The notes beneath the pieces were generated by a model. That model was not told the origin of the DNA. It was given only the letters and a program-made list of their open reading frames with translations, and did no database searches. The translations under genes were made by a program, and so were the position numbers. 64,000 nt of DNA from Lutjanus erythropterus (Eukaryota; Chordata; Actinopteri; Lutjaniformes; Lutjanidae): contig CM034607.1 of assembly GCA_020091685.1 (NCBI GenBank), forward strand, positions 36,638,510-36,702,509. The letters run 5' to 3'. How positions within the stretch are numbered: position 1 is the stretch's first letter; each line of letters opens with the position of its first letter. Positions 10,931 through 22,726 of the stretch are shown piece after piece.

Positions 10931-12093
10931 TTATATGTCAGTCCACATGACTGAGGACTGAGGTTTTTCTTCATCATCACCTTCACTATTCACAGGGACA
11001 GGAGTTAATGTGATATCAGTCTCTCCAGTCCTTCAACCTGCTCTCCTCCTGATTGGTCCAGAGTTCATGAACTCGTGAGGACTCACCACCACACTTGTGT
11101 CTTTTGAGCTGACAACGCCAAGTGAATTTTCTGTCACAAACACTGCAGCAGAAAGGTTTCTCACCTGTGTGAATTCTTGTGTGTGACTGTAAGTCTGCAT
11201 TACATGAAAAGCACCTATTACAAAATGAACAGCTGTACGGTTTTTCTCCAGTGTGGATTTTCATGTGTGCCTGTAAATGGTCACACCTTGAAAAACATTT
11301 ATTACAGAGTGAACAGCTGTACGGTTTTTCTCCAGTGTGGGTTCTCATGTGTGCCTGTAAATGGTCACACCTTGAAAAACATTTATTACAGAGTGAACAG
11401 CTGTATGGTTTTTCTCCAGTATGGTATCTCAAATGCTTCTGCAGATATGCCTTTTGGCCAAATGTTTTACGCACTGGGCAACTGAATGGTCTTTCTTCTG
11501 TGTGAGTTTGCAAGTGGCAGTCCAGACCTGTTTTTTGCGTGAATGTTTTACTACAGAAAGTACAACAAAGGTTTGATTCCTGTATGAATTCTCATGTGTC
11601 TCTTCAGAACACCCTTTACTTTAAATATTTTACTGCACACAGAGCAGTGAAATTTTCTGTCAGGTCCTTACAGTCGGTATCTCTGTAATCTCTCTCATGT
11701 CCAGAAGAGTCTTCAGTCTTGTCTTCAGTATCAGGTGTTAAATGTGTATTTGGATGTGAGTTCCCAGCTGCTTCTGGTCCTCCACAGTCCTCTCCATCAG
11801 CTTCAGTTTTTATATGTTCAGTCTGTCTTTGATGAAACTGTGCAGACTGAGATTTGTCATCATCATCATCATCATCATCATTATCATCTCCTTCGCTCTT
11901 CACAGGGACAGGAGTGAATGTGAACTTGATGATATCAGCCTCTTCCAGCTCTTGAAGCTGCTCTCCATCCTGACTGGTCCAGACTTTCCTCTGTTCCTCT
12001 TTAATGTGTCGGGACTCTGGGTCCTCCTGGTCCATATTGGGGCTCCACTCCTTCTGCTCAGGGGCGTCTTTCTCTCACCAACAGCTGCTGGGT
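10931..12093 (-). pseudogene. ZNF unit B large exon, multiply frameshifted pseudogene
   Basis: The acceptor CTGCAG at 12094-12099 is kept, but the opening lacks two bases relative to GATGTCCAGCAG. The frame is then lost until [14 protein letters not shown] (12035). The acidic module contains an Asp run (DDNDDDDDDDDD) from a GAT/ATC repeat expansion. A further shift follows NFTALCAVKYLK; the correct frame would give a finger starting FHCSVC. Another shift lies near 11560-11570, after which a finger with FCSKTFTQKTGLD can be read. From 11513 to 11016 an open stretch carries five fingers: a damaged FSCPVRKTFGQKAYLQKH, two near-identical CFSRCDHLQAH fingers, one CFSCNADLQSH, and the terminal [12 protein letters not shown]. 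The remains of another acidic module (TPVPVNSEGDDEEKP) run to about 10931. At least three frameshifts plus a broken first exon make this a pseudogene. Confidence 0.88.
11254..11421 (-). repeat. 84-bp tandem duplication of one zinc finger
   Basis: Two consecutive fingers of unit B, both SCSLCNKCFSRCDHLQAHM, are repeated with an exact 84-bp (one finger) period, e.g. CTGTAAATGG at 11271 and 11355. The near identity indicates a recent single-finger duplication inside the array. Confidence 0.88.
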
Positions 12094-12109
12094 CTGCAGG
12101 AAACAGCAA

Positions 12110-14100
12110 ACAAAACACAGATATTAAGGAAACCACAACTTTCTCCAGGATGGATCGATTTGGAATCAGTGGTTTTGCATCTCTTGGTAGGATCATGATG
12201 TCACTTCCTTTCTAGTCTCTGTTCCACAAGCTTCTGTAACTCAGTGTAATGTTAGCAGTAAAGCGTATAATAATATCAGAAATGCTGCAAGCAGCGTTGA
12301 ACAGGCCCACACACCTCTGGGAGCATGGACATATTCACAGTAATACTACAGAAACATTTTGTTTCATTAAGTTAAGACCAAACAATATCAATTTCATGTA
12401 GATTGAAGCTCAAATCGGAGAGATGATTCACAACCAGAAACTATTTTAGAACGTTGCAGAGAAAAGTAGAGATGCTCTGATATCATTTTTCCTTCCTGAT
12501 TCTGATACCTGATTTTGTAAATCAGCCAATTCCAATTACAGTTCCAACGTGTTAAAAAACAACCTCAGGGTTTTACCCACAAAAAAATAAAATAATAATA
12601 ATAATAATTTAATCGTATAGTCAACTAATTGCACACATCCCCAGTAGGACTCACGTAACATAAAAGTCTACGTAACATAAAAGTCATGCAGAATTGCACA
12701 TAATTCAAACATTTATTGCGAAGCAATTATTCTGTACAATAACTGAACTTTCTATGTACACAATATAAAAATCTACACCTTTTTGCATCATGATGCACCA
12801 CATGGTACACATAATTTTCATATTTCTTATTTTGTATCTCTTCTTCTATCATACTCTTATTGTATATATTTTGTTCTTTTATTACAATCTTGTCTCTGTG
12901 TATATTATAGTAGATTGTACATATTTTGTACAATTATTTTATAGTTTCTCTAATTGTTCTATGCTATATATTTTCTATTCTTGAAAATGCAAACGAAGCG
13001 AAAAGGAAAACAAATTATGTATGAACAGAAAATACTGTACACATCAACTTTATTATTTAATAAAAGACATTTTTTCATGGTGTGGACATTACATTACAGT
13101 TTTATTGTACATTGAAGTTTTGGTAGTTAACTGGTAATGTTTTGTTTGGTGCTCGGTTGGTAGAATGGGTCAGAAATCTACTCACAAAGTCAAAGTCATT
13201 TTTTATTTTCTCCTGTACAAAAAAATATTTATTAACAGTTACAAATAACAACAAAAAACTAAAGTTAACTTGTCATGTTCAGTCAAAGGCTACAACGTCC
13301 AGAATATCACATAAAGTTTAAGAAAATAATGCATAATCAGTTTAAAAAAAAAGTCATGTTCCGATTATTCTGGCTGAGATTGTGATATAATTCATGGGAA
13401 AATCAGTTTTGAAATACTATTTTCATTTTGCTGAAAACAATTCATTTGTAATGATGTGACATTTGTTGTCGCTTGTTTTCTTTTATGTGAAACAAGATTT
13501 TTAGTCCAGCTCTACAAACCTCATCATAACGACGTTCTCACAGTGTTCCTTTCTTTTAAAATAATAATAATAATAATAATTGTAACTTAGATTTGGACAC
13601 TGGACTCAGTCATATTGTGATTTTGATTTGACTGTGATTAATTGCGCGTCATATTAAGAATATCTTTAAAACTCTGGTGTGATGTCTTTAAATGCCTCGT
13701 TTTTATCTAAACTCAACAATATTCAGTTTATTACAAGAACAAACAGAGAAAACAGGAAACTTTCATGTTTCAGAGGTTGAAAACAGCTTTTTCATAAAAG
13801 TTTACTCAAACAATCAATTTAGTTTAATTCTTTTTACCACCTGTGTGAGTTACTAGATACGGTCTTTAAATAGTGTGAGTAGTTTATGAGAAAATACTTT
13901 GTACGTTTATTTAAATATTGTTTAACAGCAGTAGTTTTACTGGCAGTAATATTTCATGATGGATTTTGTCTTTGAGTTCAGGTTTTCAGTTTGTGTCACT
14001 GCAGAAACATCAGATACTATAAAGAACCGTGTTACTGCGGAACGTGTTACTTTTATACTTGTATGATACTCTGAAGTAAAGTATCTGATTACTTCTGTCG
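12110..14100. other. Intron of pseudogene B, no gene seen
   Basis: AT-rich intron sequence with (ATA)n at 12592-12608 and 13560-13580. At 12650-12690 there is a short repeat of ACGTAACATAAAAGTC. I see no exons. Confidence 0.55.
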
Positions 14101-14184
14101 TCTCAGAGTGTAAGTAGTGATGAGTGTGTGATCAGTGATCAGAGCTGATCGATCAGTGATCAGTGAGTGAGTGTGGGTCCAAAC

Positions 14185-14375
14185 CTGCTCTGTGTAACCG
14201 AAGTTGAGGGTTGAAAACAGCGTCCAGTAGTCTCCGTTGTCTCTCGTTCTCCTCTTTTGAACGACAAAGTGTCTCCTCGTACTCTGCTATCGTTCTTTCA
14301 AACAGACCAAATATGTCTTCAGCAGCCGCAGTTAGTCGCTGCTTCACCAACTCTCAACATCTGGACTGTAGACAT
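14185..14375 (-). pseudogene. Unit B first exon (coiled-coil-like), frameshifted
   Basis: The ATG (14373-14375) opens MSTVQMLR. A 2-nt deletion (CACCAACTCTC where C and E have CACCAACGCTCTC) then shifts the frame before the VKQRLTAAAEDIF segment. The rest of the exon is intact through LRLHRA to the donor. The exon is 191 nt against 193 nt in intact copies. This agrees with the pseudogene state of its large exon. Confidence 0.85.
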
Positions 14376-14378
<3 letters not shown>

Positions 14379-14436
<58 letters not shown>

Positions 14437-14462
14437 CACACACACACACACACACACACACA
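14379..14462. repeat. (CA)n microsatellite directly 5' of the unit B start codon
   Basis: About 40 CA units with one CAGTCA interruption, a few bases from the ATG. Confidence 0.95.
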
Positions 14463-14664
14463 AAACATTTTTGAATGAAAAAAAGGGGACTGGTCGACAC
14501 CATCTTGTTCCAATCATTTCCGGTACATGCACGTTTCTGGACTTCAAAATAAAAGCCTGATGCTTTTCTGAGACAAAAATGAGTTACAATAAAATCATTT
14601 CTACTGTACTCACTGCTGGTCCACTACATGTGTATATGTCTTTGGTTAATATGCATTGTAAGCA

Positions 14665-15010
14665 GCGGTGGAAAGATTACTGCATATCTGTACTCAAGTA
14701 CAAGTACTACTAAAATATTACTCAATTACAAGTTAAAGTGCTGGTGTTAGAATACTACTTAAGTAAAAGTACAAAGTAATATTTTACTTAAGTAGTAGTA
14801 GTATACTTTTTAAACATTGACATTAAATGAATTATCAACAGCAGCATTAAATCAAACCTTCAGTCTCACGCTCACCTCTTTTTTAACAAATAGCTGTAAA
14901 CACTAACAATCGACTGGTGGTCTGACTGAAAATCTACATATAAAAGTACAAGTACCTCCAAAAACTACTTATTTACAGTAATTTGAGTATTTGTAATTAA
15001 TTACTTCCAC
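14665..15010 (+). repeat. Dispersed AAGTA-type teleost repeat
   Basis: It starts GCAGCGGTGGAAAGATTACT, contains many ACTCAAGTACAAGTACTAC-like words and ends TTACTTCCACCCTG, giving inverted ends (GGTGGAA / TTCCACC). It is related to the copies near 2.6, 19.8 and 39.4 kb. Confidence 0.7.
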
Positions 15011-16660
15011 CCTGATTGTATGTATGTAATATCTTCTGTAACATTTTAACAGCAGTTACTGCACATGTCTGAAACAAATTTCTTTCAGAACAGTCAAGTG
15101 TATCGATCTCTCTGTGTTCCATTAAGATATTATCTTATGTTAATTATTAACATTATCAATATTTAACATGAATTACATATATAAGGTAAGATATGATCAA
15201 CTTTATTGCAAATAAATAAATATAAATCTTTAAATCATAAAGGAATATTTCAAATAAAGTAAAAAATGAAATATTAAATAATAATATTTTAAAACAAAAA
15301 CACGTAAAGTATAAACACTATATACACTTTTCTCTTGAACAGATATATGGATAATTGGACTCATGTTGTAATATACACATGGTGTTTAGTATTATACTAA
15401 TGACACAAAATAGAAATATTATTGCCTTAAAATGGAAGTGCACAAATACAGAGGTTTGGTTGCCCAGATGTTCACATGAGATCTGTGCATTTATGTGATC
15501 TGCTGAGCAGCAGTTCATCAGACCGACCAATCAATCAATCACCAAACTCAATCAATCACCAAACTCTCTCTGAAGGTCAGGAAAGATGAAATACATGAGA
15601 TCATTTTGTTTCTGATCTAAACTGATGCTTCAGAGCAGCACAAAAACGAATCTGTGTCAGAAACATAATCATCTTTAGGTTTGTGTTTTTGCTTTATGAA
15701 CAAGAAAACTACGACTCCTCAAATCCACATTCAGGAGCTGCAAAACTCTTTTGGAGTGAAACCAAGTGATGAGATCAATGACTTCATGTTTGTCTTTTTC
15801 CCCCAACTTTTATGATCTGCGTGAAAAATTTAATCAGGTTTGATATAAATATTAAAGTAGTGTTTAGTGTGGAGATCGAGTGAGCTAAAATTTGCATCCT
15901 CAAAAACATTTGGTTTAAAAATCTATCACAAAATGTAAGGAAGTGTATTTAAACCAACCCTCATTTCAACTGTTAATGTAATTTACCATTAAAGGTGTAA
16001 CTTTATAATCAGTTATCAGTGATCTTTACCTCTGACCTGCCTGTAAACTCACTGAAATGAAAGTGATTAATAGTTCATAATTTATTTTTCAGCACCCAAA
16101 TAATGACAAATCAGATTCACAGCTCTCTGTGAACAACTTTCAAAGATTATTTTTTAAAAGATTCCAGATTATCTAAAGATGAAAAGTAAATAATCTTAAC
16201 AAAAGATTAAAGAGAGAGTGTGTTTGGGTGTGTGTGGGTCAGTTGGAACAGATGAAACTTTTGATTTTAGGAGAATTATCGGTTTATATTTGTTAATGTG
16301 TTTAATGTTCAGTATGTTTAGAATATATTTAATATGTTTTCAATAAATACTAAATGTTACATGAGTTAAAACTAAAACTCCTGTTCAAACTAACTGAGTC
16401 ATGAATCCATCCTGTTAGTCACATTTTAAACAATAATATTAAATGTTTCATATGTTTTTAATTTGCAGAACTGTAAAGGATTAACGGTAACAAAGTCAAA
16501 TATACATTTGGAAAAGTTAGAATAGAATGGATAATCTAATGAATAATTTTGTTATATAATCAAACATGATGTGGCTTTAATTTTAAACATCTGGTCACCT
16601 TATATTAAAAGCATGATTCACATTTATTTTCCTAAAACAATTATCAACTTTTATTGTGAA
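15010..16660. other. Intergenic between units B and P, no gene seen
   Basis: AT-rich DNA. The open frame at 15318-15530 has no family signature. No splice-flanked coding exon was found. Confidence 0.5.
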
Positions 16661-16822
16661 CGTCAGTGTAGCGGAAGTAGTATGTTTGTTTCGGGTCTTG
16701 GCAGTTCCTTCTGGCAGACGGTTAGCGGTTAGCTTGTGTGTTAGCCTCTGTGTTATAATGAGTGGAATGTTTCGGTGAATCTGTCCTCTCAGTGTCCACT
16801 TTGACTCTGTCCAGAGTGTAAA

Positions 16823-17003
16823 ATGTCCTCCAGACTTCAGGAGCGGACAGATTCATTCAAACAGCAGCTGCTGACGGCACAGAGACGACATCTGATTGGA
16901 CACTTGGAGACAACAATATCCGGATATGAGGAGCAGATCGATCGACAACAGAAGCTGCTGGATGTGATTTTACAGCCTAAAATCAAACTGAGAGGAGCTG
17001 CAG
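16823..17003 (+). CDS. ZNF gene P, exon 1 (coiled-coil-like segment)
   Basis: ATG at 16823 opens MSSRLQERTDSFKQQLLTAQ. After about 60 codons the exon ends GCTGCAG before the donor GTTTGT, phase 1. The core (HLETTISGYEEQIDRQQKLL, then DVILQPKIKL) aligns with the first exon of the minus-strand units (FERTIAEYEETL....RQRRLLDAVFNPQLRL), so it is the same domain in a diverged form. A helix with heptad-like hydrophobics is likely and dimerisation is an inference. Unlike the minus-strand units, no (CA)n tract precedes the start. The upstream sequence has GCGGAAGTAG (ETS-like) at about 16671 and repeated GTTAGC words. It splices in phase to exon 2 (20084) or directly to exon 3 (22727). Confidence 0.82.
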
Positions 17004-17179
17004 GTTTGTTCTCTTTAGTTCTGCTGCTGGAAACATGTTGACTGAACTGATGCTAAGCTAACGTTAGCATAACCACCTACTCTCTGTTAGCCGCAGCTGC
17101 TAGCTCCTGCTAACGAGTTTCATTTGGTTCTTTGACTGCTTTGATTGATTACTTTTTAATGTATGAGGCCATTTGAAGG

Positions 17180-20080
17180 TGCCTCAGGTAATTAAGTATT
17201 TTACTTGAGTCCAAATTAAAGATACTTCACCTGAATATTTCCATTCATTTTATGTAACTCTATATTTATACTCCACCACATATCTGAGGTAAATAGTCTC
17301 CTTTTTGCACTACATTTTGTCTGACAGAATTAGTTACTAGTTACTTTTTAGATTACAGTGTTTCATACTTTCCTGTCCAGTGAAAACCATGTATCTCCAG
17401 ATATGTTCCTGTTGAAAACTTTACAATGAGACTACTTTCATAAAAGATTTATAAACATCCATAAATATGATAAACTAGTTATAACAGTTTAAAACAGGGT
17501 TCAAAGGGTTTTCACTTGTTCAGAGCAAATCTGTCAGAAATCTGTAAATGTTCACTTCTCTCTCTACTAATGGTTTTAAGCTGAAATCATTTTTTTATTA
17601 AAAATGACCAAATCAAGTAATCAATTAATTAACCCTGTCACAATCTTGCCAATTGAAAAATAGGTCCAAACATTATTACTCCATTACTAGTGTTCTCTCA
17701 GTATTATTAGTTACTTTTTACTTTTTCTGTTCTGCTCAGTGGTCAGACTCCAAACTAGGACTAAAAGTTTTGTGCTCTTTCCTTAACCGATCGTTCTAAA
17801 CACAAACAATCAATGAATTGATTAATCATCAATAACACAGTATTTGTGCGTGTGTTCATGTTCATCCACATGTCCTGTTTTCATTGGCCTGTTTGCGATT
17901 GGATCATCTGATTGGCTGCAAAAATGCAGATGGAAGGTTTGGATATTAATTAAAATTGTTCTCAGTACTCAATTATGATTTTAAAAGTAACTAAGTAGAT
18001 TACATAGTAGGAATTAATCTGTCTGATTTCGATCCAATTCGATTACCATTATTGAGGTCGATTCGATTACCAACGATTTTCAATTATTAACGATTCTCGA
18101 TCAGCGATTATTGATTTTCCATTTGACAACAGTAACCCAAAATACACCACAGTTATTGCACCATTAAAAAAAACAGTCAGTTGCTGAACTCTTTTATTGA
18201 GTAACAACTCAAAGCACTTCCTGTGTAGTGCAAAAAGAAAAAAGTGGTGGGATTAGAGTTAAATTATTTTAAAAATGCACTTGTCTGGCTCAATGTCCCG
18301 CCTACCAGCATCTGATTGGTTAGAAGTGATGATCAATCAATCAATCAGCAGACACACTGTGTGACAGGCGGGGTGAGACAGAGCTGCAGCGGTGAGCAGA
18401 GAGGAGCTGTGTAGAAGTTAAGACAGCTGATATCACCAAAGTTTCAATCAACATCACAGTTTGATGATCTGTTTCTATGGTGATAGCAGAGTTACATCAG
18501 TGAAAAAGTTATGGTCTGGATTTCACTCAAGGCGACGTGGCGACTTTTAAATCAGAGCTGAGCTGCACAGCACATCTGTCCTTCTGTTCACTGCAGCTCT
18601 GCATGGAGATTTCAGGTTTTATAACTTATACAAAACTAACAGTGACAGTAAAACTATGATGCTCACATGTGGTCCGAACCGTAGAGGACGATCCGTACGG
18701 GACACGGGTCAACTGTGATCTGTTGCAGCCCTAGTTAGTTGCTCGTTGCTGGTTGATCCTCGTCCATTTTACACACCTGCTCATACGGCTCACTCGCTCT
18801 GGCCGCTGCACACACTTGCGAATTGGAACTGAGCGCGCTCGCGTGACGTTGACCGCAGGATAACATTTTTGCAAAATAAAATAATGCAAAAAATAATCGA
18901 TTTTTGAAAATTTAATAATCGATTCATACTTGTCCATAACATAATCACGATTAATTAATAATCGATTTTTTTCACCACCCCTATTACATAGTGTAATGAA
19001 TACTTAATCACAAATTAAAGTACAGACTTGAGAGTTTACTCATAAAAGTACAAGTACTCAAAAAAAAATAATTACAGTATTTAGAGTATTTGTAATGAGT
19101 TACTAACAATTATAACTGGCAGAAGGATCCTTAATGTAAAGTGTAAAACGGTGCAACTGAAAATACATATACATCTAAAAATAAAAAATGCTTAAATAAA
19201 TTAATTTGATGCCAAAAGAAACTTTTTGACAGTTAAGGTCCACTGATGGTGTTTAAATGCAGGAACTTCTCAACAAATCAGTGATGAAGTTGGCAGTGAC
19301 AGTAAAAATACATGGGGGAAAAATAATAATTATAATAATAATGTTACAGCCCAAACCGACCCGACCTGACCCAAACCTGTCAGGTCCTGTCAGATCTGGG
19401 CACAGATCTCAAGCTCTAAGTCACTGTTGACCTTTTTCATTCTAACATGCTTATTAATACTTTATAATGTCCCTACAACCAATTAATAAGTTAGTTATAA
19501 ATCATTTATGAAGGTGGTCTGATAGTGAAATGGTACTGAAGGTTCTTCTTCTTCAGTCAAATAAACTTTTTTCTTGGATCAGCTGAAAAATAAAATCAAG
19601 CTTTTTTTTCTGATTTTTAGAGATACATGATTCTCACAGGACAGCAACCATATGATGGTTTTATGGACCATGATGCATTGCTGTAGATTAAACCAGCCAA
19701 CAGTGTTAAAATGAGCTCAACTTTTGAAAATCCACAGCAGTAAAATGCAGCAGGAATATTAATCCAATAAAAACACTGACAAGAACATTTTCCTGCAACT
19801 ACTACTTAAATAATAATTTACTAAAGTGAGATTTTTAATACTGTACTTCTACTTGTAGTGGAGTATTTTCACAGCGAGACGAGGTGTTTGCAAGCTCAGC
19901 ATTAGATGCAGCCAAATCCTTCATACTGGTCCTTTAAATGTCAGTTGTTGTGAGTTTTAGCTCCAGTTCATTTAGAGAAATCCAAGTGAAAAACTGTTCA
20001 TAGTTTATCCAGAAAATATCACTATTTCAAGCTTTAAGATAACTCATGTTTTTCCATAATGTGTGTGTGTTTCTGTATTT
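17180..20080 (+). other. Intron 1 of ZNF gene P, filled with repeats
   Basis: It holds an AAGTA-type repeat fragment (about 17180-17300), a nested hAT (18008-18983) and another AAGTA-type repeat on the opposite strand (19640-19880). No coding exon was seen within it. Confidence 0.6.
18008..18983. mobile_element. hAT-type element with 8-bp TSD carrying a fragment of a second hAT
   Basis: TTACATAG is duplicated at 18000-18007 and 18984-18991. The element starts TAGGAATTAATC and ends ACCACCCCTA; TAGGGGTG-type ends and an 8-bp TSD fit hAT. From about 18229 to 18734 its interior matches the 6519-7272 element (shared GATTAGAGTTAAAT, CAATGTCCCGCCTA, GATCTGTTGCAGCCCTA), lacking that element's left end. 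No transposase frame remains. Confidence 0.75.
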
Positions 20081-20083
20081 CAG

Positions 20084-20269
20084 AAACGGCAGATGTTCAG
20101 CAGTTGTCAGTGATTAAAGATTCATTCAAACAGCAGCTGCTGACTGCACCACGAGAGGATCTGATTGGACACTTTGAGACGACAATATCCAGATATGAAA
20201 AGGAGATTGATCGGCAACAGAAGCTGCTGGACGCGATTCTTCAGCCGGAAATAAAGCTGAGAAGAGCAG
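20084..20269 (+). CDS. ZNF gene P, exon 2 (second coiled-coil-like segment, chimeric exon)
   Basis: The exon follows TGTATTTCAG, starts in phase 1 (E-TADVQQLSVIK) and ends AGAGCAG before GTTTGT. It is 186 nt, a multiple of three with symmetric phase 1, so it can be skipped without breaking the frame. Its first dozen codons (TADVQQLSVIK) match the opening of the large ZNF exons (DVQQLLVNKEE). The remainder (DSFKQQLLTAPREDLIGHFE, then TTISRYEKEIDRQQKLLDAI) repeats exon 1. It is therefore a duplication in which the start of the large exon became fused to the coiled-coil exon. The gene product would carry two such helices in series. Confidence 0.8.
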
Positions 20270-22726
20270 GTTTGTTTTCTCTCTGCTGCTCTGCTCATGT
20301 TTCAGGGAGCTGATGCTAAGCTAATGTTATCTAATCCATCTTTACTCTGCCAGCCGCAGCAGAGTCCAGTATCGATCCGCAGAGCCGCGTCTCAGTGAGA
20401 CACTAAATGTTCCCACTTAGGTTGTGGAGCACATTTTCTTTAAAGATGGCGTAAAAAGTGATCAGAATAGTTGCCAGTTGATCGATAAACATCCAAACTT
20501 GTTGAACAAAAAGTGAAAATTATATTTGATTTCTTGTGTTGGTTTGAATTCAACAGTTGTAGAATCACTTTTAGACTTGTTCTCAGGATCAGATTAATTC
20601 TGGTTCTTTAAGTGAGCAAAGAATACTTTAGACTAATGATGATCCACACAGACGGTTTGAATTTTTCATTTAAAAAACAAAAATAGCAACTTTGTGTGGC
20701 AGTGACAGCGTGGATCCATCTAGTGGATAAAATCTGTCACTTCAAAGTTGATGGTAACGGAACTGAAACAAAAATGTGAAAGTATTGTTACATCATTTTT
20801 CTAGCAAAAAAAGCCAAACATTTATTGGTTCCAGCTCCTCAGTTCTGAGGATGTTCTGTTTGTCAATCTTTTATATCGGTGTAAATTAAATACACACAAT
20901 AAAAGGACCTTTAATCTGGAAAAAAGACATTTATTAGACACTGAACTACAGCTGTTTCACATAGCCACGAACCACACTAGTCCACATCCAATCATCTTAC
21001 TCTGATATGAAATTGGTGCCTGCAGTTCTATGTTAAAAGTCCGTAGTGTATCATAGTGTCCTTTAATTGTGATCAGTCCAAACACACCTGATCAATAATC
21101 CTGCTGTTTAATCAGCGTCTCTATAGGCCACACCTGTCAGGTGGGCGGAGCATCTTGGCAAAAGAGAAGTGATCACTAACACAAATTTCAATACATTTGT
21201 GAACAAAAAAAGAGAAATAAACCTTTTGTGTGAACAGAAGAAATCTAATTTCTTTATTTAAACTTGTAAAGCTCTTTGAGACTAATAAAGTTCTAAATCT
21301 GCAGATATTGCAAAAAGTGTGGGGCTGGGAGACATTCAGTCAAACAAAAACCAGTCTGATTTTACAGTGATTGACTATATCACGATTTATTTAAATGTGA
21401 TGTTCTGTAACATGCTCAAACTGTAACAAGAAGCTCTCAACACTGTTGATCTTTATGTGACATCCAGTGCAGGTACTGTATTCACAGTCATGTTTGCAAA
21501 ATATAGCTGGCCTCAAGAAATGTGACAGCCACCTCACTCGTGGTTAAAACTATAAATCAGCACAAAAGAAGATAATTATCAACAACATAAATCGTCAGTT
21601 TCATCTAAAAAGCTTTTTAAAGCATGGGTCAGTGAAACAAGCCGTGTGCAACACTCTTAGTCTCTGTGGATCTTTTGGTAAGGTCCTTACATTATCTTTT
21701 TCATCTCTTTGGTCAGAGGTGGCATCTTCGAACCTGTTTAGAGGTCCACACTTGCAGGTGGTCCTGAAGCATCTATACTACAAAATTGGAAAGTGCTTGT
21801 ATTGATATTTATCGATATATCTATTTTTGACAACACTTCTTTGACCTTTAGCTGAACAATTGCAGTGGTTGGCTCTCAACATGTGCCATCTAAGGTCAAC
21901 AGGCGATCATTGATCAAGACTCCCAAAAAAAAAGGTAATTTGCTACCCGTACCTGAAAAAAGTAACCTGCACCAGCTCAATTTTAGATTGAAGAGTAGAG
22001 ACAGCCATCTTGAGTTCTGCCAAAAGGGCCACCTTGTGGTGTTCTAGCACGTTGGCTATGGCAGCCATGCTAACTTCGCTAAAGGCAATGTCATCCTTGA
22101 GCATGGAGTCTTTCTTAGTCTGCTTTGTGGATTAAGATGACATTTCTTTGTGAAGACTTAAGTTAATCAGTAGTTTTATGATGTAGTTGCAAAAAGTTAG
22201 AGAATTATGGGGTTTGAAGGACAAAAGTTCAAAAGTGTGAGAAGAGTAGTCACACATGTCTACTCCTCAGCCAACATTTACCCACCCTTAATAGTAAATT
22301 TATCATTTTGGGGTGTTGGTCTCTTGGTTGGGACAAAACAAACCACTTGGAGTCATCACCTTATGCTCTAGGACATTGTGATCACCATTTTTCATTGATT
22401 TCTGATGTCTTATAAACCAAACGTGTAATCAAGAAATTAACTGATACTTTATCAATACTGAAAATAATCATTGGTTGCAGCCATAATTGCAGGTTCAGCG
22501 AAATAATAGGGGACACTGGAAAAATGGATGTCTTGTTACTGGTGGGGGTTAAACGGGCAATGACTGCTGTGCAAAGCCTCAGGATACTGTTACTATAATT
22601 AAATGCGGTCACTGTTTGTGTCTTAGCAGATATAATTTTACATTGTGATCACAGAAAAATCAAAAAGCTCAATTTCAGGCTTTAGCACAAACTCATGGTT
22701 TTCTTAAATGTGTGTTTGTATTTCAG
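20270..22726 (+). other. Intron 2 of ZNF gene P
   Basis: About 2.4 kb with no credible coding exon. The open frame at 21865-22047 and nearby GGCAGCCATGCTAAC words look like dispersed repeat material. Confidence 0.5.
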
